A stretch of 64,000 nucleotides of DNA, taken from assembly GCF_007786455.1 (NCBI RefSeq), contig NZ_VNJK01000002.1:186001-250000 (forward strand), in the 5' to 3' direction. Of this stretch, positions 26,816 to 35,438 are shown in pieces (within the stretch, counting starts at the first letter, position 1; the number at the start of each line of letters is the position of its first letter). This stretch comes from Paenibacillus agilis (GTDB lineage: Bacteria; Bacillota; Bacilli; Paenibacillales; Paenibacillaceae). Under the pieces are notes generated by a model. It searched no databases. It was not told where the DNA came from and worked only from the letters and a program-made list of their open reading frames with translations. Position numbers and translations under genes: made by a program.

Positions 26816-27733
26816 TTACTCTTTTACTGCACCAATCGTCAAACCTTGAACGAAGTAGCGCTGGAAGAACGGATACGCACAAGCGATAGGTACAGTTGCC
26901 AATACGACAAGTGCCATTCGCGTTGCTTCTGCAGGCAAGGAGCGCATGAGTTCCAACGATTGTCCAGATGCACTTAGCTGAGCATTGTTCATCAAGAACT
27001 GCATACTGTTCTCAATTCGCATTAGCATCGCTTGCAATGGAACGATGTTCGGATTGTCGATGTAGAGCAAAGCATTGAACCAGTCGTTCCAATAGCCTAG
27101 CGTCGAGAACAATCCAATCGTTGCAATACCTGGTAAGGAAATCGGCAATACGATTGTGATAAACGCTCTTAGCTCGCCCGCACCGTCAATTTTTGCAGAT
27201 TCGATAATCGCATCTGGAACCGAAGTGCTGTAGAACGTACGCATAATCAAGATGTAGAATGCGTTTACCGCCAATGGTAGAATCAATGCCCAAATGCTGT
27301 CTTTCAAGTTCAGCACTTGTGTAGCTACCATGTACGTTGGTACGAGACCACCATTGAATAGCATCGTGAAAAAGGCCATAAAGGAGAAGAATCCACGATA
27401 CTTGAAGTTCTTCCGAGATATCGCATAAGCGAACAAACAAATCGTAACTAAGCTGATAAGCGTACCCACAATGGTAATAAAGATCGTTACCCCATAAGAG
27501 CGAAGTAATTGATCGCCTGCTTTGAAAATGTACTCATAAGCAGCGAAGCTCCATTTTTCAGGCCAAATGGAATATCCATTTTTGTTCAACGCCGCCTCAT
27601 CTGTAAATGAGATAATGACAACGAATAAGAACGGGAACACACAGAGTAAAGCGAATCCGCCTGCGATAATATTGAACACCACATTCATCATTGGTGAGAG
27701 ATGGTGGACGTCGCGGTGTTTTTTCTTGCGCAT
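26816..27733 (-). CDS. Carbohydrate ABC transporter permease (LplC/YtcP type)
   Basis: A 305-residue permease with six membrane segments and the EAA loop ESAKIDGAGELRAFITIVLP. The N-terminal RKKKHRDVHH is basic and cytoplasmic. It follows the first permease by 17 bp. No ATPase gene lies in the operon, so a shared MsmX-like ATPase must energise it. Confidence 0.93.
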   Translation of the reverse strand: MRKKKHRDVHHLSPMMNVVFNIIAGGFALLCVFPFLFVVIISFTDEAALNKNGYSIWPEKWSFAAYEYIFKAGDQLLRSYGVTIFITIVGTLISLVTICLFAYAISRKNFKYRGFFSFMAFFTMLFNGGLVPTYMVATQVLNLKDSIWALILPLAVNAFYILIMRTFYSTSVPDAIIESAKIDGAGELRAFITIVLPISLPGIATIGLFSTLGYWNDWFNALLYIDNPNIVPLQAMLMRIENSMQFLMNNAQLSASGQSLELMRSLPAEATRMALVVLATVPIACAYPFFQRYFVQGLTIGAVKE

Positions 27734-27750
27734 AGTCAGTCCTCCCTACG

Positions 27751-28689
27751 TTAGAACAACGCGTTGTCTTTGTTGGATTTACGTACGATCCAGTTCGATG
27801 TGATGACGAGAATGAAACCGATGAACGACTGATATAGACCTGCTGCCGTACTCATCGTAATTTCCCCTGTCGCCTTCAATCCACGATAGACGTACGTATC
27901 GATAACGTTCGTAACCGGATACAGCGGACCAGAGTTCCGCGGTATTTGATAGAACAAACCGAAGTCTGCGTAGAAAATACGACCAATCGCAAGCAGCGTC
28001 AAAATCGTAATCAGTGGTGTAATCGATGGAAGCGTAATATGGCGAATTTGCTGCCATTTGCTCGCTCCGTCAATCATCGCAGCTTCATAATACGTTTTAT
28101 CGATACCAACAATCGCTGCCAAGTAAACAACGCTGGAGTAACCGACGCCTTTCCATATGTTCATAAAGGTCAAAATGTAAGGCCAATACTTTGTCTCGGA
28201 GTACCATGAAATAGGTTCCGCACCGAACCAAGCAAGAATCTGGTTCATAACCCCTTTGTCTACACTCAAGAAGCTGAATGTAAAGTAGCTGACGATAACC
28301 CAAGACAGGAAGTGCGGCAGGAACATACCTGTTTGATAAACCTTTGCTAGACGCTTGTTCACAATCTCGCTCAGGATGATAGCCATTGCGACCGAACATA
28401 CCAAACCTAAGATGATAAACACAAAGTTATACAAGATTGTATTTCGTGTTATCAAGAAAGCATCATTTGTACTGAACAAATATTCGAAATTCTCGAAGCC
28501 TACCCATTCACTCTGCATCAAGCCAGCAAAGAATCCATCTCGATGAATCCGATAATCTTTGAAAGCGATAACAGTTCCGAGCATCGGTAGGTAGGAGAAG
28601 AACAAGAACCATAGTGCTCCCGGGAGTACCATGAGAAGAAAGATCCGGTTGCGATAGAGGTTCTTTAAGCTGTTCATAATCGTTTGCAT
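27751..28689 (-). CDS. Carbohydrate ABC transporter permease (LplB type)
   Basis: A 312-residue permease with the EAA loop EAAMIDGASKWQQIRHITLP and LplB-like start YLPMLGTVIAFKDYR. Two ATGs compete: 28689 has GGGGG 8-9 nt upstream, while 28698 abuts that site, so I prefer the former (three residues shorter). It is the first gene of the transport and hydrolysis operon. Upstream lie a long hairpin, a pair of direct repeats and repeat element copy B before the response-regulator gene. Confidence 0.92.
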   Translation of the reverse strand: MQTIMNSLKNLYRNRIFLLMVLPGALWFLFFSYLPMLGTVIAFKDYRIHRDGFFAGLMQSEWVGFENFEYLFSTNDAFLITRNTILYNFVFIILGLVCSVAMAIILSEIVNKRLAKVYQTGMFLPHFLSWVIVSYFTFSFLSVDKGVMNQILAWFGAEPISWYSETKYWPYILTFMNIWKGVGYSSVVYLAAIVGIDKTYYEAAMIDGASKWQQIRHITLPSITPLITILTLLAIGRIFYADFGLFYQIPRNSGPLYPVTNVIDTYVYRGLKATGEITMSTAAGLYQSFIGFILVITSNWIVRKSNKDNALF

Positions 28690-28786
28690 CCGATTCATCC
28701 CCCGTTGCTTTAATGTAAATTAAGCGTAACGGATCTGATGTATTTTCTATAGTCAACAAACTTTAGATTTGGTGTACAAAATAAAG

Positions 28787-28862
28787 AAAGGGCTTACATT
28801 GGCTATAATTAGGACACCAAATTGATGAATACCCTTAATACATATAGCTATGTAAGCCTTTT
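28787..28862. other. Long imperfect hairpin upstream of the mannoside operon
   Basis: Arms 28787-28807 and 28843-28862 pair over about 18 bp (GGCTTACAT/ATGTAAGCC and GCTATA/TATAGC), closing a loop of about 35 nt. It lies about 100 bp before lplB. It may be the terminator of the sensor operon or a leader structure; neither strand has a long T-tract. Confidence 0.45.
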
Positions 28863-28920
28863 ATCACGTCTGTTGATTATCCAATATTCAAAAGTAGAAC
28901 ATGCCTATTTCGTTGTCGCA

Positions 28921-28950
28921 TTCTTGTCTTTAAACGTTCTTGTCTTTAAA
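28921..28950. promoter_or_regulatory. Tandem direct repeat, candidate AraC-type regulator site
   Basis: TTCTTGTCTTTAAA occurs twice with a period of 16 bp (28921-28934, 28937-28950). It is about 230 bp before the permease gene. Direct repeats are the usual target of AraC-type DNA-binding domains such as the one in the adjacent response regulator; the link is inferred. Confidence 0.4.
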
Positions 28951-29065
28951 TAAGTGAGCTTGATTGCCTAAGTATTCGGCTAGCCGCCTAGTATAGTGTG
29001 GAGAGAACCGTGTGAAAAAGGAAGCTGCGCATGTTCACTGCATGCATACCCTAGCATGATTGCTT

Positions 29066-29264
29066 GCTTGCTCTAACGGTCGCCACAGAGGCTAATCTGC
29101 CTCTATTCACTTATTTTGAAATGTAACGGTTGTCAGTGAGCCTATTTTTCGGAGTTATCGATATCATTCATCAATATTTCTAGAATAGGCTCTCTGGCGA
29201 CCGTTAAAATTCTAATATGGACGATTTCACTAAAATAACGTCATTAGCGACCGTTAGAGCAAGC
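29066..29264 (+). repeat. Dispersed hairpin element, copy B, with perfect 18-bp terminal inverted repeats
   Basis: The 183-bp core is 29074-29256. In this copy the ends extend to a perfect 18-bp inverted repeat, GCTTGCTCTAACGGTCGC (29066-29083) with its complement (29247-29264). Element positions 51-73 pair with 111-133 (19 of 23), and TTATTTTGAAAT near 38-49 pairs with the ATTTC and AAAATAA segments near 151-164. The whole element thus folds on itself. It contains no reading frame with a ribosome site. Confidence 0.88.
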
Positions 29265-29436
29265 TGCGTCGTACAGCAACGACTTTACGTAGAATGCTCA
29301 ACAACACATTCGCGGCATATGTTCACGATGTACGCACACGATGCATGTTCCACACGCCATATGTTCACAGCGCATGCTTACAATGCAAGTTGTCACCCTT
29401 CTATTAAGCAAGTGTTCCTTATTCAATGTCTTGCTG

Positions 29437-31020
29437 TTAGGAACGGAGTTCTTGCTCCACACCGCTCCGCATTTCCCGATATTCTTTGGGCGAAGTACCC
29501 ACATACTTTTTGAACTGTTTATAAAAATAGCTTTTATCCCAATAGCCGACTTTCTCAGCGATTTCGGTCATGCGATAGTGCGTCTCTACTAATAGACGCT
29601 TTGCATTTTTAATGCGAGTCTTGTTCAAATAATCCGAAAACGTACCGTTCATTTCTTTTTGGAACAATTGCCCCAAATAAACAGGATTAATATTGTACAC
29701 CTGACTTAACGTCTTCAGCGACAGCTCCTCCGCATAGCGCTCCTCCATATGCTGCAGCACCTGCTTTACAACCGGAGACATATCCTGCGGCTGCGTGAGC
29801 AGGTCGATTAGATGATCCGCTATTTTCGCTACATGTTCCCTAATCGCATCTAGAGAATGCAGGCGATAGACCTCACTGAACCAGTCAATATCCTTGGCGG
29901 GCAACTGAACAGCCGTCTCCTTAATGGACTGCTTCCACACCATTAACAGCTCAACCGCAAAGTTGCGCACATCACGTGGCTCCGCCCCATCTGATTCCGT
30001 CAGATGAAGGAAGTCCTGCTCCAATTGCTCATGCAGCTGCTCCCTATTTTTCGCATACAGCAGTCGCACATAAGACTCAACATCAGGCTGCAAGGAAGCT
30101 GGTCTTGAAGAACGGTAGCGCATCGCTTCCTCGTAATCCAATATCATTTCATCCATCCGTACAAGATGATAAGGCTGCAGTTGCTTCGCATGAGCATAGC
30201 TTTGCGCTGCTTTCGTGTAGCCAGCCTGAATACTACCTGTCGTCAATTGTAGAGTAATGCCGCCCAGCTTTTGTTCCGTCTCTTGCTTCCATTGCCGCAG
30301 CGTTCCTAGCAGCTGTTCTTTATCGGATTGTGTATCCCCTATGCCGAATACAAACACGACTTCTCCATCCCATTCACGCACAATGAAGCTGTATTCGTAG
30401 GAGTGGATAAATTCATTTGCGGCACGCCATAGCTGTTCCTGCTGGAGTTGTTGCATTTCAGTCGCAAATTCGCCTTCCATGCGAACGAGCACCGTCCAAT
30501 AATACGCATGCTTAAACTGCAAATTTAGCATGTCGGCACGCTGCTGCAGCTCTTCCATATGAATCTGATCCCGTACCCAGCGATATAATACATTTTCACG
30601 CAAAATATCACGATTATGCAGCTCCACCAATTGACTGGAGCGCGCTTGCTCCATCTTCTGTACGGTCGTTTCCAGTGTAGAACGGAACTCCTCTAAATTA
30701 ATCGGCTTCAGCAAGTAGTTCTCAACCCCAAGCTTAATGCCTTCCTTCACATAACCGAACTCATTGTACCCGCTCAAAATAATGAAACGAGTATGAGGAT
30801 GAACAGTCTTCATGCGCTCGATAAGCTGCAGCCCTGTCATTTTCGGCATCATAATATCCGTTACAACCAAATCCACTGGCCGCTCTTGCAAGGCTTGCCA
30901 AGCAGTTTCGCCATTTTCAGCCTGACCTACAATCGTTAAACCATAATCGTTCCATTCTAAAATGCTTTGCAACCCTTCTATGATGAACGGTTCATCGTCT
31001 ACTAGAAATACTTCAAACAT
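29437..31020 (-). CDS. Response regulator, AraC-type (YesN-like)
   Basis: A 527-residue regulator. The receiver domain covers about 1-120 with the acidic pair DD (LVDDEP), phosphorylatable Asp in VVTDIMMPKM, Thr/Ser at ILSGYNEF and Lys in YLLKPI. A long middle region of unknown fold follows. The C-terminal AraC HTH pair covers about 420-520: LSLKTLSQVYNINPVYLGQL then MTEIAEKVGYWDKSYFYKQF. The start at 31020 has GGAGGG 7 nt upstream. It lies 32 bp after the kinase gene and directly upstream of the mannoside operon it probably activates. Confidence 0.95.
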   Translation of the reverse strand: MFEVFLVDDEPFIIEGLQSILEWNDYGLTIVGQAENGETAWQALQERPVDLVVTDIMMPKMTGLQLIERMKTVHPHTRFIILSGYNEFGYVKEGIKLGVENYLLKPINLEEFRSTLETTVQKMEQARSSQLVELHNRDILRENVLYRWVRDQIHMEELQQRADMLNLQFKHAYYWTVLVRMEGEFATEMQQLQQEQLWRAANEFIHSYEYSFIVREWDGEVVFVFGIGDTQSDKEQLLGTLRQWKQETEQKLGGITLQLTTGSIQAGYTKAAQSYAHAKQLQPYHLVRMDEMILDYEEAMRYRSSRPASLQPDVESYVRLLYAKNREQLHEQLEQDFLHLTESDGAEPRDVRNFAVELLMVWKQSIKETAVQLPAKDIDWFSEVYRLHSLDAIREHVAKIADHLIDLLTQPQDMSPVVKQVLQHMEERYAEELSLKTLSQVYNINPVYLGQLFQKEMNGTFSDYLNKTRIKNAKRLLVETHYRMTEIAEKVGYWDKSYFYKQFKKYVGTSPKEYREMRSGVEQELRS

Positions 31021-31052
31021 GTCGTATCCCTCCACTTCAGATGCGTGCGTCA

Positions 31053-32951
31053 CTAGCCTATTGGAATGCGTATTGTTACGGTTGTGCCTTCTTGATAGAT
31101 ACTGTCAATCTCTATCCCAGCCCGATCGCCGTACAGAATTCGAAGCCGGTTATGGACATTTTTAATGCCTAGAGAGCCATGATCCTGCAAATCATCGCTG
31201 CTCAATTCTTCTTGCAGCTGCTGCAAACGCTCAGGTGGAATACCCGAACCATTGTCACGAATGCGGATAACGAGTTCTTCTTCCTCACGCAGTACATGAA
31301 TCCAAATATGATTATCTGTCCGCTCCAAGCCCAAACCATGGACGAGATAGTTCTCAATCATAGGCTGTACGGATAGCTTCATTACCTGATAACCGCCAAG
31401 GCCAGCATCCATCTCAATTGTGTATTGCAGCTTGTCTCGGTAGCGAATACGCGTCAGCTCCAAGTAGCGTTTACAGTTCTCAATTTCTTCTTGCAGCGTA
31501 ATATGCGTCTTATCCTTAACCATATGTCGGAAAATGGAAGCCAAGTTATAAATCATATCGCCCACATCATGCGCGCCTTTTGCTACAGCCCGCATGCGGA
31601 TCACTTCAAGCGTGTTATATAAGAAGTGAGGTTTAATCTGTGATTGCAATGCCACAAGCTCGGCATGCTTTTGCTTCAACTCAGACTTATAGACACGATT
31701 AATGTAATCCGATAAATCGTTCACCATATGATTGAAGCTATTCGCAATATCAGATAGCTCATCTTCTTGATGGAAGTTAATACGTGTATCCAGCTTGCCA
31801 GCTGGTACTTGCTTCATCGCTTTCACGATAACTTGCGTCCGTCTAGAAATACGAATCACAGTCACGTAAGCGATTGCAACGACTAAAATTACACATAGCA
31901 CCGTCACTACACCGATTGTTGTTCGCACACCTGCCAGCCGATCTGTCACTTCCCGAGATGGAAGCATGGAAATGACCGTCATCCCCAATTTATTCGTTTG
32001 CGATAACGTTACATACGTTTCACCGATACTATCCAAATTCAACTTCAACGGTTGATTGCGCTTCATCGCCAGCAGCTCAGTTCGATTATTTTCATAGGCG
32101 GTCGCCATTTTCTTGTTATTGAAATAAATGACTTGAGCCTGCTCGTTCAAAACGATAACCGAATCAAGCTGCTCAGCATCCACCAGCCTATGGCGAATGC
32201 CATCGATGCCGAAGTCGATCAGAATCTCACCAGATGTCGTTAGCGTATCTGGATTGTTAATACGATTGGTTACCGTAAAATAAGGAAGCGCAGATGGCTC
32301 TTTGTCTGCCTCTAATGGAGCCTGTTCCTTTGCCTCCTCGCTGTGTTGAGATGCATTTGGGTTATCGATATCTATCGTTGCATCCTGTGCTTCATCTTCA
32401 TCTGAAATCTTTGATTCATTGTCCTGCTCTGGATAACGATCCCGAAGGAACTGAGGATCGGGAGTAACTTCCCATGGATACACTTTGCGGAAAACACCGT
32501 TATCGCTATACATAAAAGCAAACCCTTGTCTTGGGCTTACTAGAACAATATTTTTCAGATCAGAATCTTTCCAAAATTGATTCGCATAGAACGTGTGAAA
32601 GTCCCGCACAAAGAAGCTATTGCTCTCGCTGTACGTATCTAATCGATAGCGTAAGTAGGACTCATAGCCATTTTCCAAAAAGTATACCGTATCTCTTATC
32701 AGAACGTTGTCTTGATAAAGCTGCTGTAAAAGCAGCTGCGATGTCTCGTACTTCTGGTCAAAATATCGATTCATCACATCAACCGAGCGCTGCTGTTCTA
32801 GCAGCATCGAGCTCATATCTTTACGAACAAAAAATTGATAGGTAAAAAGAGATAACGTTACTAATGATATAAGAGCGATACAAGAGTATACGACAATTAA
32901 TTTATTAAATAACCTGCGTTTAAAATGAGTCTGATAGATTCTTTTAAGCAT
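31053..32951 (-). CDS. Sensor histidine kinase (YesM-like) with an acidic insert
   Basis: A 632-residue membrane kinase. TM1 is about 15-37, an extracellular Cache-like sensor about 40-335, TM2 about 345-367, and HAMP about 368-420. The phosphoacceptor box is LQSQIKPHFLYNTLE, and the ATPase has PMIENYLVHG (N box), RDNGSGIP and GSLGIKNVHNRL. Within the sensor, about residues 180-225, sits a low-complexity insert rich in Asp, Glu, Asn and Ser, between DRYPEQ and LPYFTV. The insert is unusual for the family. The start at 32951 has AGAGG about 10 nt upstream. It senses an extracellular cue, probably a mannoside or its binding protein. Confidence 0.93.
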   Translation of the reverse strand: MLKRIYQTHFKRRLFNKLIVVYSCIALISLVTLSLFTYQFFVRKDMSSMLLEQQRSVDVMNRYFDQKYETSQLLLQQLYQDNVLIRDTVYFLENGYESYLRYRLDTYSESNSFFVRDFHTFYANQFWKDSDLKNIVLVSPRQGFAFMYSDNGVFRKVYPWEVTPDPQFLRDRYPEQDNESKISDEDEAQDATIDIDNPNASQHSEEAKEQAPLEADKEPSALPYFTVTNRINNPDTLTTSGEILIDFGIDGIRHRLVDAEQLDSVIVLNEQAQVIYFNNKKMATAYENNRTELLAMKRNQPLKLNLDSIGETYVTLSQTNKLGMTVISMLPSREVTDRLAGVRTTIGVVTVLCVILVVAIAYVTVIRISRRTQVIVKAMKQVPAGKLDTRINFHQEDELSDIANSFNHMVNDLSDYINRVYKSELKQKHAELVALQSQIKPHFLYNTLEVIRMRAVAKGAHDVGDMIYNLASIFRHMVKDKTHITLQEEIENCKRYLELTRIRYRDKLQYTIEMDAGLGGYQVMKLSVQPMIENYLVHGLGLERTDNHIWIHVLREEEELVIRIRDNGSGIPPERLQQLQEELSSDDLQDHGSLGIKNVHNRLRILYGDRAGIEIDSIYQEGTTVTIRIPIG

Positions 32952-33011
32952 CAAACAAAGCCTCTTTTCTCCGTACACTCGATACGATAAGTGGCATTAC
33001 TCTTTATTAAA

Positions 33012-33025
33012 TGTAAGCGCATACG
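33012..33025. promoter_or_regulatory. cre-like CcpA site upstream of the sensor kinase gene
   Basis: TGTAAGCGCATACG matches 12 of 14 positions of the cre consensus TGWAARCGYTWWCW. It is 61 bp upstream of the kinase start, a plausible position for carbon catabolite repression of the mannoside regulators. Confidence 0.45.
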
Positions 33026-33247
33026 AATATGACTATCGCCTGTCTTTCTAGTATTAATATAAATGATATATATGTATATAACAAATGAGGAATGCCATAC
33101 GATTTACTAAATAAACAAGCAAAAACCTTATGCAAAACCTCTTTGTTAACGTTTTGTAATCTTTTCCTCACCCCCTAAATATCCCAATACAGCGGGCGTT
33201 ACAAGCTTTATCCATAATGTGGGTGATCGTTTTATACGGCTAACCGT

Positions 33248-33276
33248 TTGACATGGTTACAATTTTGTAAGACAAT
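33248..33276 (+). promoter_or_regulatory. Promoter of the NlpC/P60 gene
   Basis: TTGACA (33248-33253), 17-bp spacer, GACAAT (33271-33276). The -35 lies inside TAACC-N9-GGTTA, a possible operator. Confidence 0.5.
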
Positions 33277-33412
33277 AATCAATGTATTAAGAAACTGTCA
33301 TAACTGATGCTGCTTACATACATTCACGCATTTGTGATATCGGATTTATAAGTTACGACAGCTTGATACGAAATTCCAAATACTTATGTAGTTACTTACA
33401 GGAGGCGATGAT

Positions 33413-34294
33413 TTGAAAACGGCAATAAAGACAGTTCTCCTAGCGGGAGCGGTCTTCGGATGCATGCTCTTTACGGATGGCGCGCTCGGAACGAAAGCTT
33501 ACGCCTATGACGGAGACAAAAAAGCTTCAATTACAATCAATGGTCAACAACTTACCTTTACAAATACAGTACCTGTATTGGAAGATGGGGAGACGATGTA
33601 CGTCCCAGTTCGCGATTTCGTGAACAAGATGGGATGGACGATGTCTACATCTGACATTAACAGCAATCATATGAAAATTATTGTCAAAAGCGCTGATACG
33701 ACAGTCGAATTCCGTACAGATTCCGCTACGGTAAAAGTAAACGGAAAATCGGTTAAAATGTCGGATAAGCCTTGGATATATAAAAATACAACTTACATTC
33801 CATTGCGATTCTTTGTTGATGAAATGGGCGTAAAGTTCACTTGGGATGCGAAATATTTAAAGACACTTCCATCTGTAGATCGCAACAAGAAGGAAGTTTC
33901 CATCCAATCCAGTAAGCAAGACTTGAACAAAGTAGATGCTGTTATTAACACAGCTTACAGCTACATGGGCGTGCCATACGTATGGGGCGGAACAACTCCA
34001 GCTGGATTTGACTGCTCTGGATTCTTGAATTACGTATTCGGCAAACACAATGTGGATCTTCCACGTACCGCACATGATATCTACAAAAATGCCGGTGTAG
34101 ACGTTAAAAACCCTCAAAAAGGAGATCTTGTATTCTTCTCTTCGAGTGGTTCACGTATTACACACATCGGTATCTATGTTGGAGATAACCAATACATTCA
34201 CGCTTCCTCTGGGAAAGTGAAAGGTGTTACGGTTTCTAGCCTTGGTTCCAGCTGGTCTAAACAGACTTATGTTGGAGCGAAGCGCGTTCTATAA
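33413..34294 (+). CDS. Secreted NlpC/P60 peptidoglycan hydrolase with stalk domain
   Basis: A 293-residue exported enzyme. The signal peptide covers about 1-31 (ending KAYA). A copper amine oxidase N-like stalk domain covers about 35-165 (MYVPVRDFVNKMGW, TTYIPLRFFVDEMG). The NlpC/P60 domain runs from about 170 to 293, with catalytic Cys201 in GFDCSGF, His251 in RITHIGIYVG and His263 in YIHAS. It should cleave the stem peptide of the wall. The start is TTG with AGGAGGCG 6 nt upstream. Confidence 0.93.
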   Translation: MKTAIKTVLLAGAVFGCMLFTDGALGTKAYAYDGDKKASITINGQQLTFTNTVPVLEDGETMYVPVRDFVNKMGWTMSTSDINSNHMKIIVKSADTTVEFRTDSATVKVNGKSVKMSDKPWIYKNTTYIPLRFFVDEMGVKFTWDAKYLKTLPSVDRNKKEVSIQSSKQDLNKVDAVINTAYSYMGVPYVWGGTTPAGFDCSGFLNYVFGKHNVDLPRTAHDIYKNAGVDVKNPQKGDLVFFSSSGSRITHIGIYVGDNQYIHASSGKVKGVTVSSLGSSWSKQTYVGAKRVL

Positions 34295-34335
34295 AAATTT
34301 AATAAGAAGCTATTTATCTAAATGTCCAAAAAATG

Positions 34336-34386
34336 ATAAGGGTTGCCCGCATGTCACACTCGTTGACTGGGCAACCCTTTTTTTAT
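34336..34386. terminator. Bidirectional terminator between NlpC/P60 and lysR genes
   Basis: AAGGGTTGCCC and GGGCAACCCTT form an 11-bp stem, followed by Ts on the plus strand. The minus strand also ends in a T-rich run. Confidence 0.9.
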
Positions 34387-34413
34387 GCAAATATCAGCCT
34401 AGTTCCACTGATT

Positions 34414-35316
34414 TTAATTCGGATAATACTGTTCGTCTTTAAAAAGGTGCATGAACTCCTTTAACAGCATCGACATACGTTTGCTTCTCATCAACCAGCC
34501 AAACTCCACAGGGGCTTGCCATCCGTGATCCAAATCTAATGCCACAACCTCCCCTTGCTGCAACAATGGGTGCATGTAGAAGGAATAATCATGTCCCACT
34601 GTAACTGCCAACCCTTCTGCCAGTGCATAGGTAATCGCATCTACATTTTTTGTAGTAAATAGTACCTCTACTTTACCTGCTTGTTGTTGAAATTCACCCA
34701 TGAACCAATGCACATAATCGTCGTCATACAAAACAAATTTTTGCGTTTTTAATTGTTCTACTGTTATTTTTGAGTGTGAAGCAAGCATGGAATGACGGTT
34801 CATGCATACTACCATTTCCCCAGTTAGCACAGGTTCAAAATGAAGGGTAGCATTTTGCCGCAACATTTCTTCTGTCATCGCTACAAAGGCTGCATCAACA
34901 ATTCCTTCTTCCAGATTCCTTATCATATCGAAAGTACCTTGCTCTGAAAGTGAAACTGTAATATGAGGATATTTTTTCTTTAACATAGCAACTACCTTTA
35001 CGAAGCTCCCCATAACACCTGGTATACCTGCAACAGATAATTGGTTACTGATTGCCTCGGTCTGCTCTTGCGCTTCTCCGTAAATCTCATCAATAAGATC
35101 AAGAATTTGTACTGCCTTCTTAATGATAACTACGCCAGCTGCAGTAGGTTGTGTACCATGACGACCGCGTTGAAACAAAGAAACACCGAGCTCTTTTTCG
35201 AGCGCTGTGATTGATTGGCTCAAACCAGATTGCGTAATGTGCAGATGGGATGATGCTTTGGATAACGACTTGAGCTTGGCCGTCTCCACGATATGATGAA
35301 GCTGCTCCAAATTCAT
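34414..35316 (-). CDS. LysR family transcriptional regulator
   Basis: A 300-residue regulator. The N-terminal winged helix is typical: NLEQLHHIVETAKLKSLSKA then ITQSGLSQSITALEKELG and LFQRGRHG. The C-terminal effector domain covers about 90-295. It is divergent from a medium-chain alcohol dehydrogenase gene, with a perfect inverted repeat between them, so it probably controls that gene. The effector is unknown. Confidence 0.92.
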   Translation of the reverse strand: MNLEQLHHIVETAKLKSLSKASSHLHITQSGLSQSITALEKELGVSLFQRGRHGTQPTAAGVVIIKKAVQILDLIDEIYGEAQEQTEAISNQLSVAGIPGVMGSFVKVVAMLKKKYPHITVSLSEQGTFDMIRNLEEGIVDAAFVAMTEEMLRQNATLHFEPVLTGEMVVCMNRHSMLASHSKITVEQLKTQKFVLYDDDYVHWFMGEFQQQAGKVEVLFTTKNVDAITYALAEGLAVTVGHDYSFYMHPLLQQGEVVALDLDHGWQAPVEFGWLMRSKRMSMLLKEFMHLFKDEQYYPN

Positions 35317-35329
35317 AACCGTCCCCTTT

Positions 35330-35378
35330 ACTTTAGTACGACTTATATAACTATTAGTAGTAGTAATTATACTAAAGT
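35330..35378. promoter_or_regulatory. Inverted repeat in the lysR/dehydrogenase divergent promoter
   Basis: ACTTTAGTA (35330-35338) and TACTAAAGT (35370-35378) are perfect complements 31 bp apart. This is a candidate LysR-type binding region controlling both genes. Confidence 0.5.
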
Positions 35379-35438
35379 TAATAGCCTTGTTACACTACAA
35401 TTAGAGCTTCCTATTTGCTATAAAAGGAGTTGTCCATC

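Larger units (their letters stand above)
32952..33412. other. Divergent control region between the kinase and NlpC/P60 genes
   Basis: 461 bp without a gene. It holds the cre-like site (33012-33025) toward the kinase and a promoter (33248-33276) toward the hydrolase, with an inverted repeat TAACC/GGTTA overlapping its -35. Nothing else is supported. Confidence 0.5.

Noticed and set aside
29217-29513. 98-codon frame at the right end of repeat copy B
   Set aside because: It begins in the repeat, has no ribosome site and overlaps the response regulator gene on the other strand.
33248-33400. WalR-type direct repeat before the NlpC/P60 gene
   Set aside because: TGTAAG and TGTATT occur but are 11 bp apart rather than the 5 bp needed for a WalR site.
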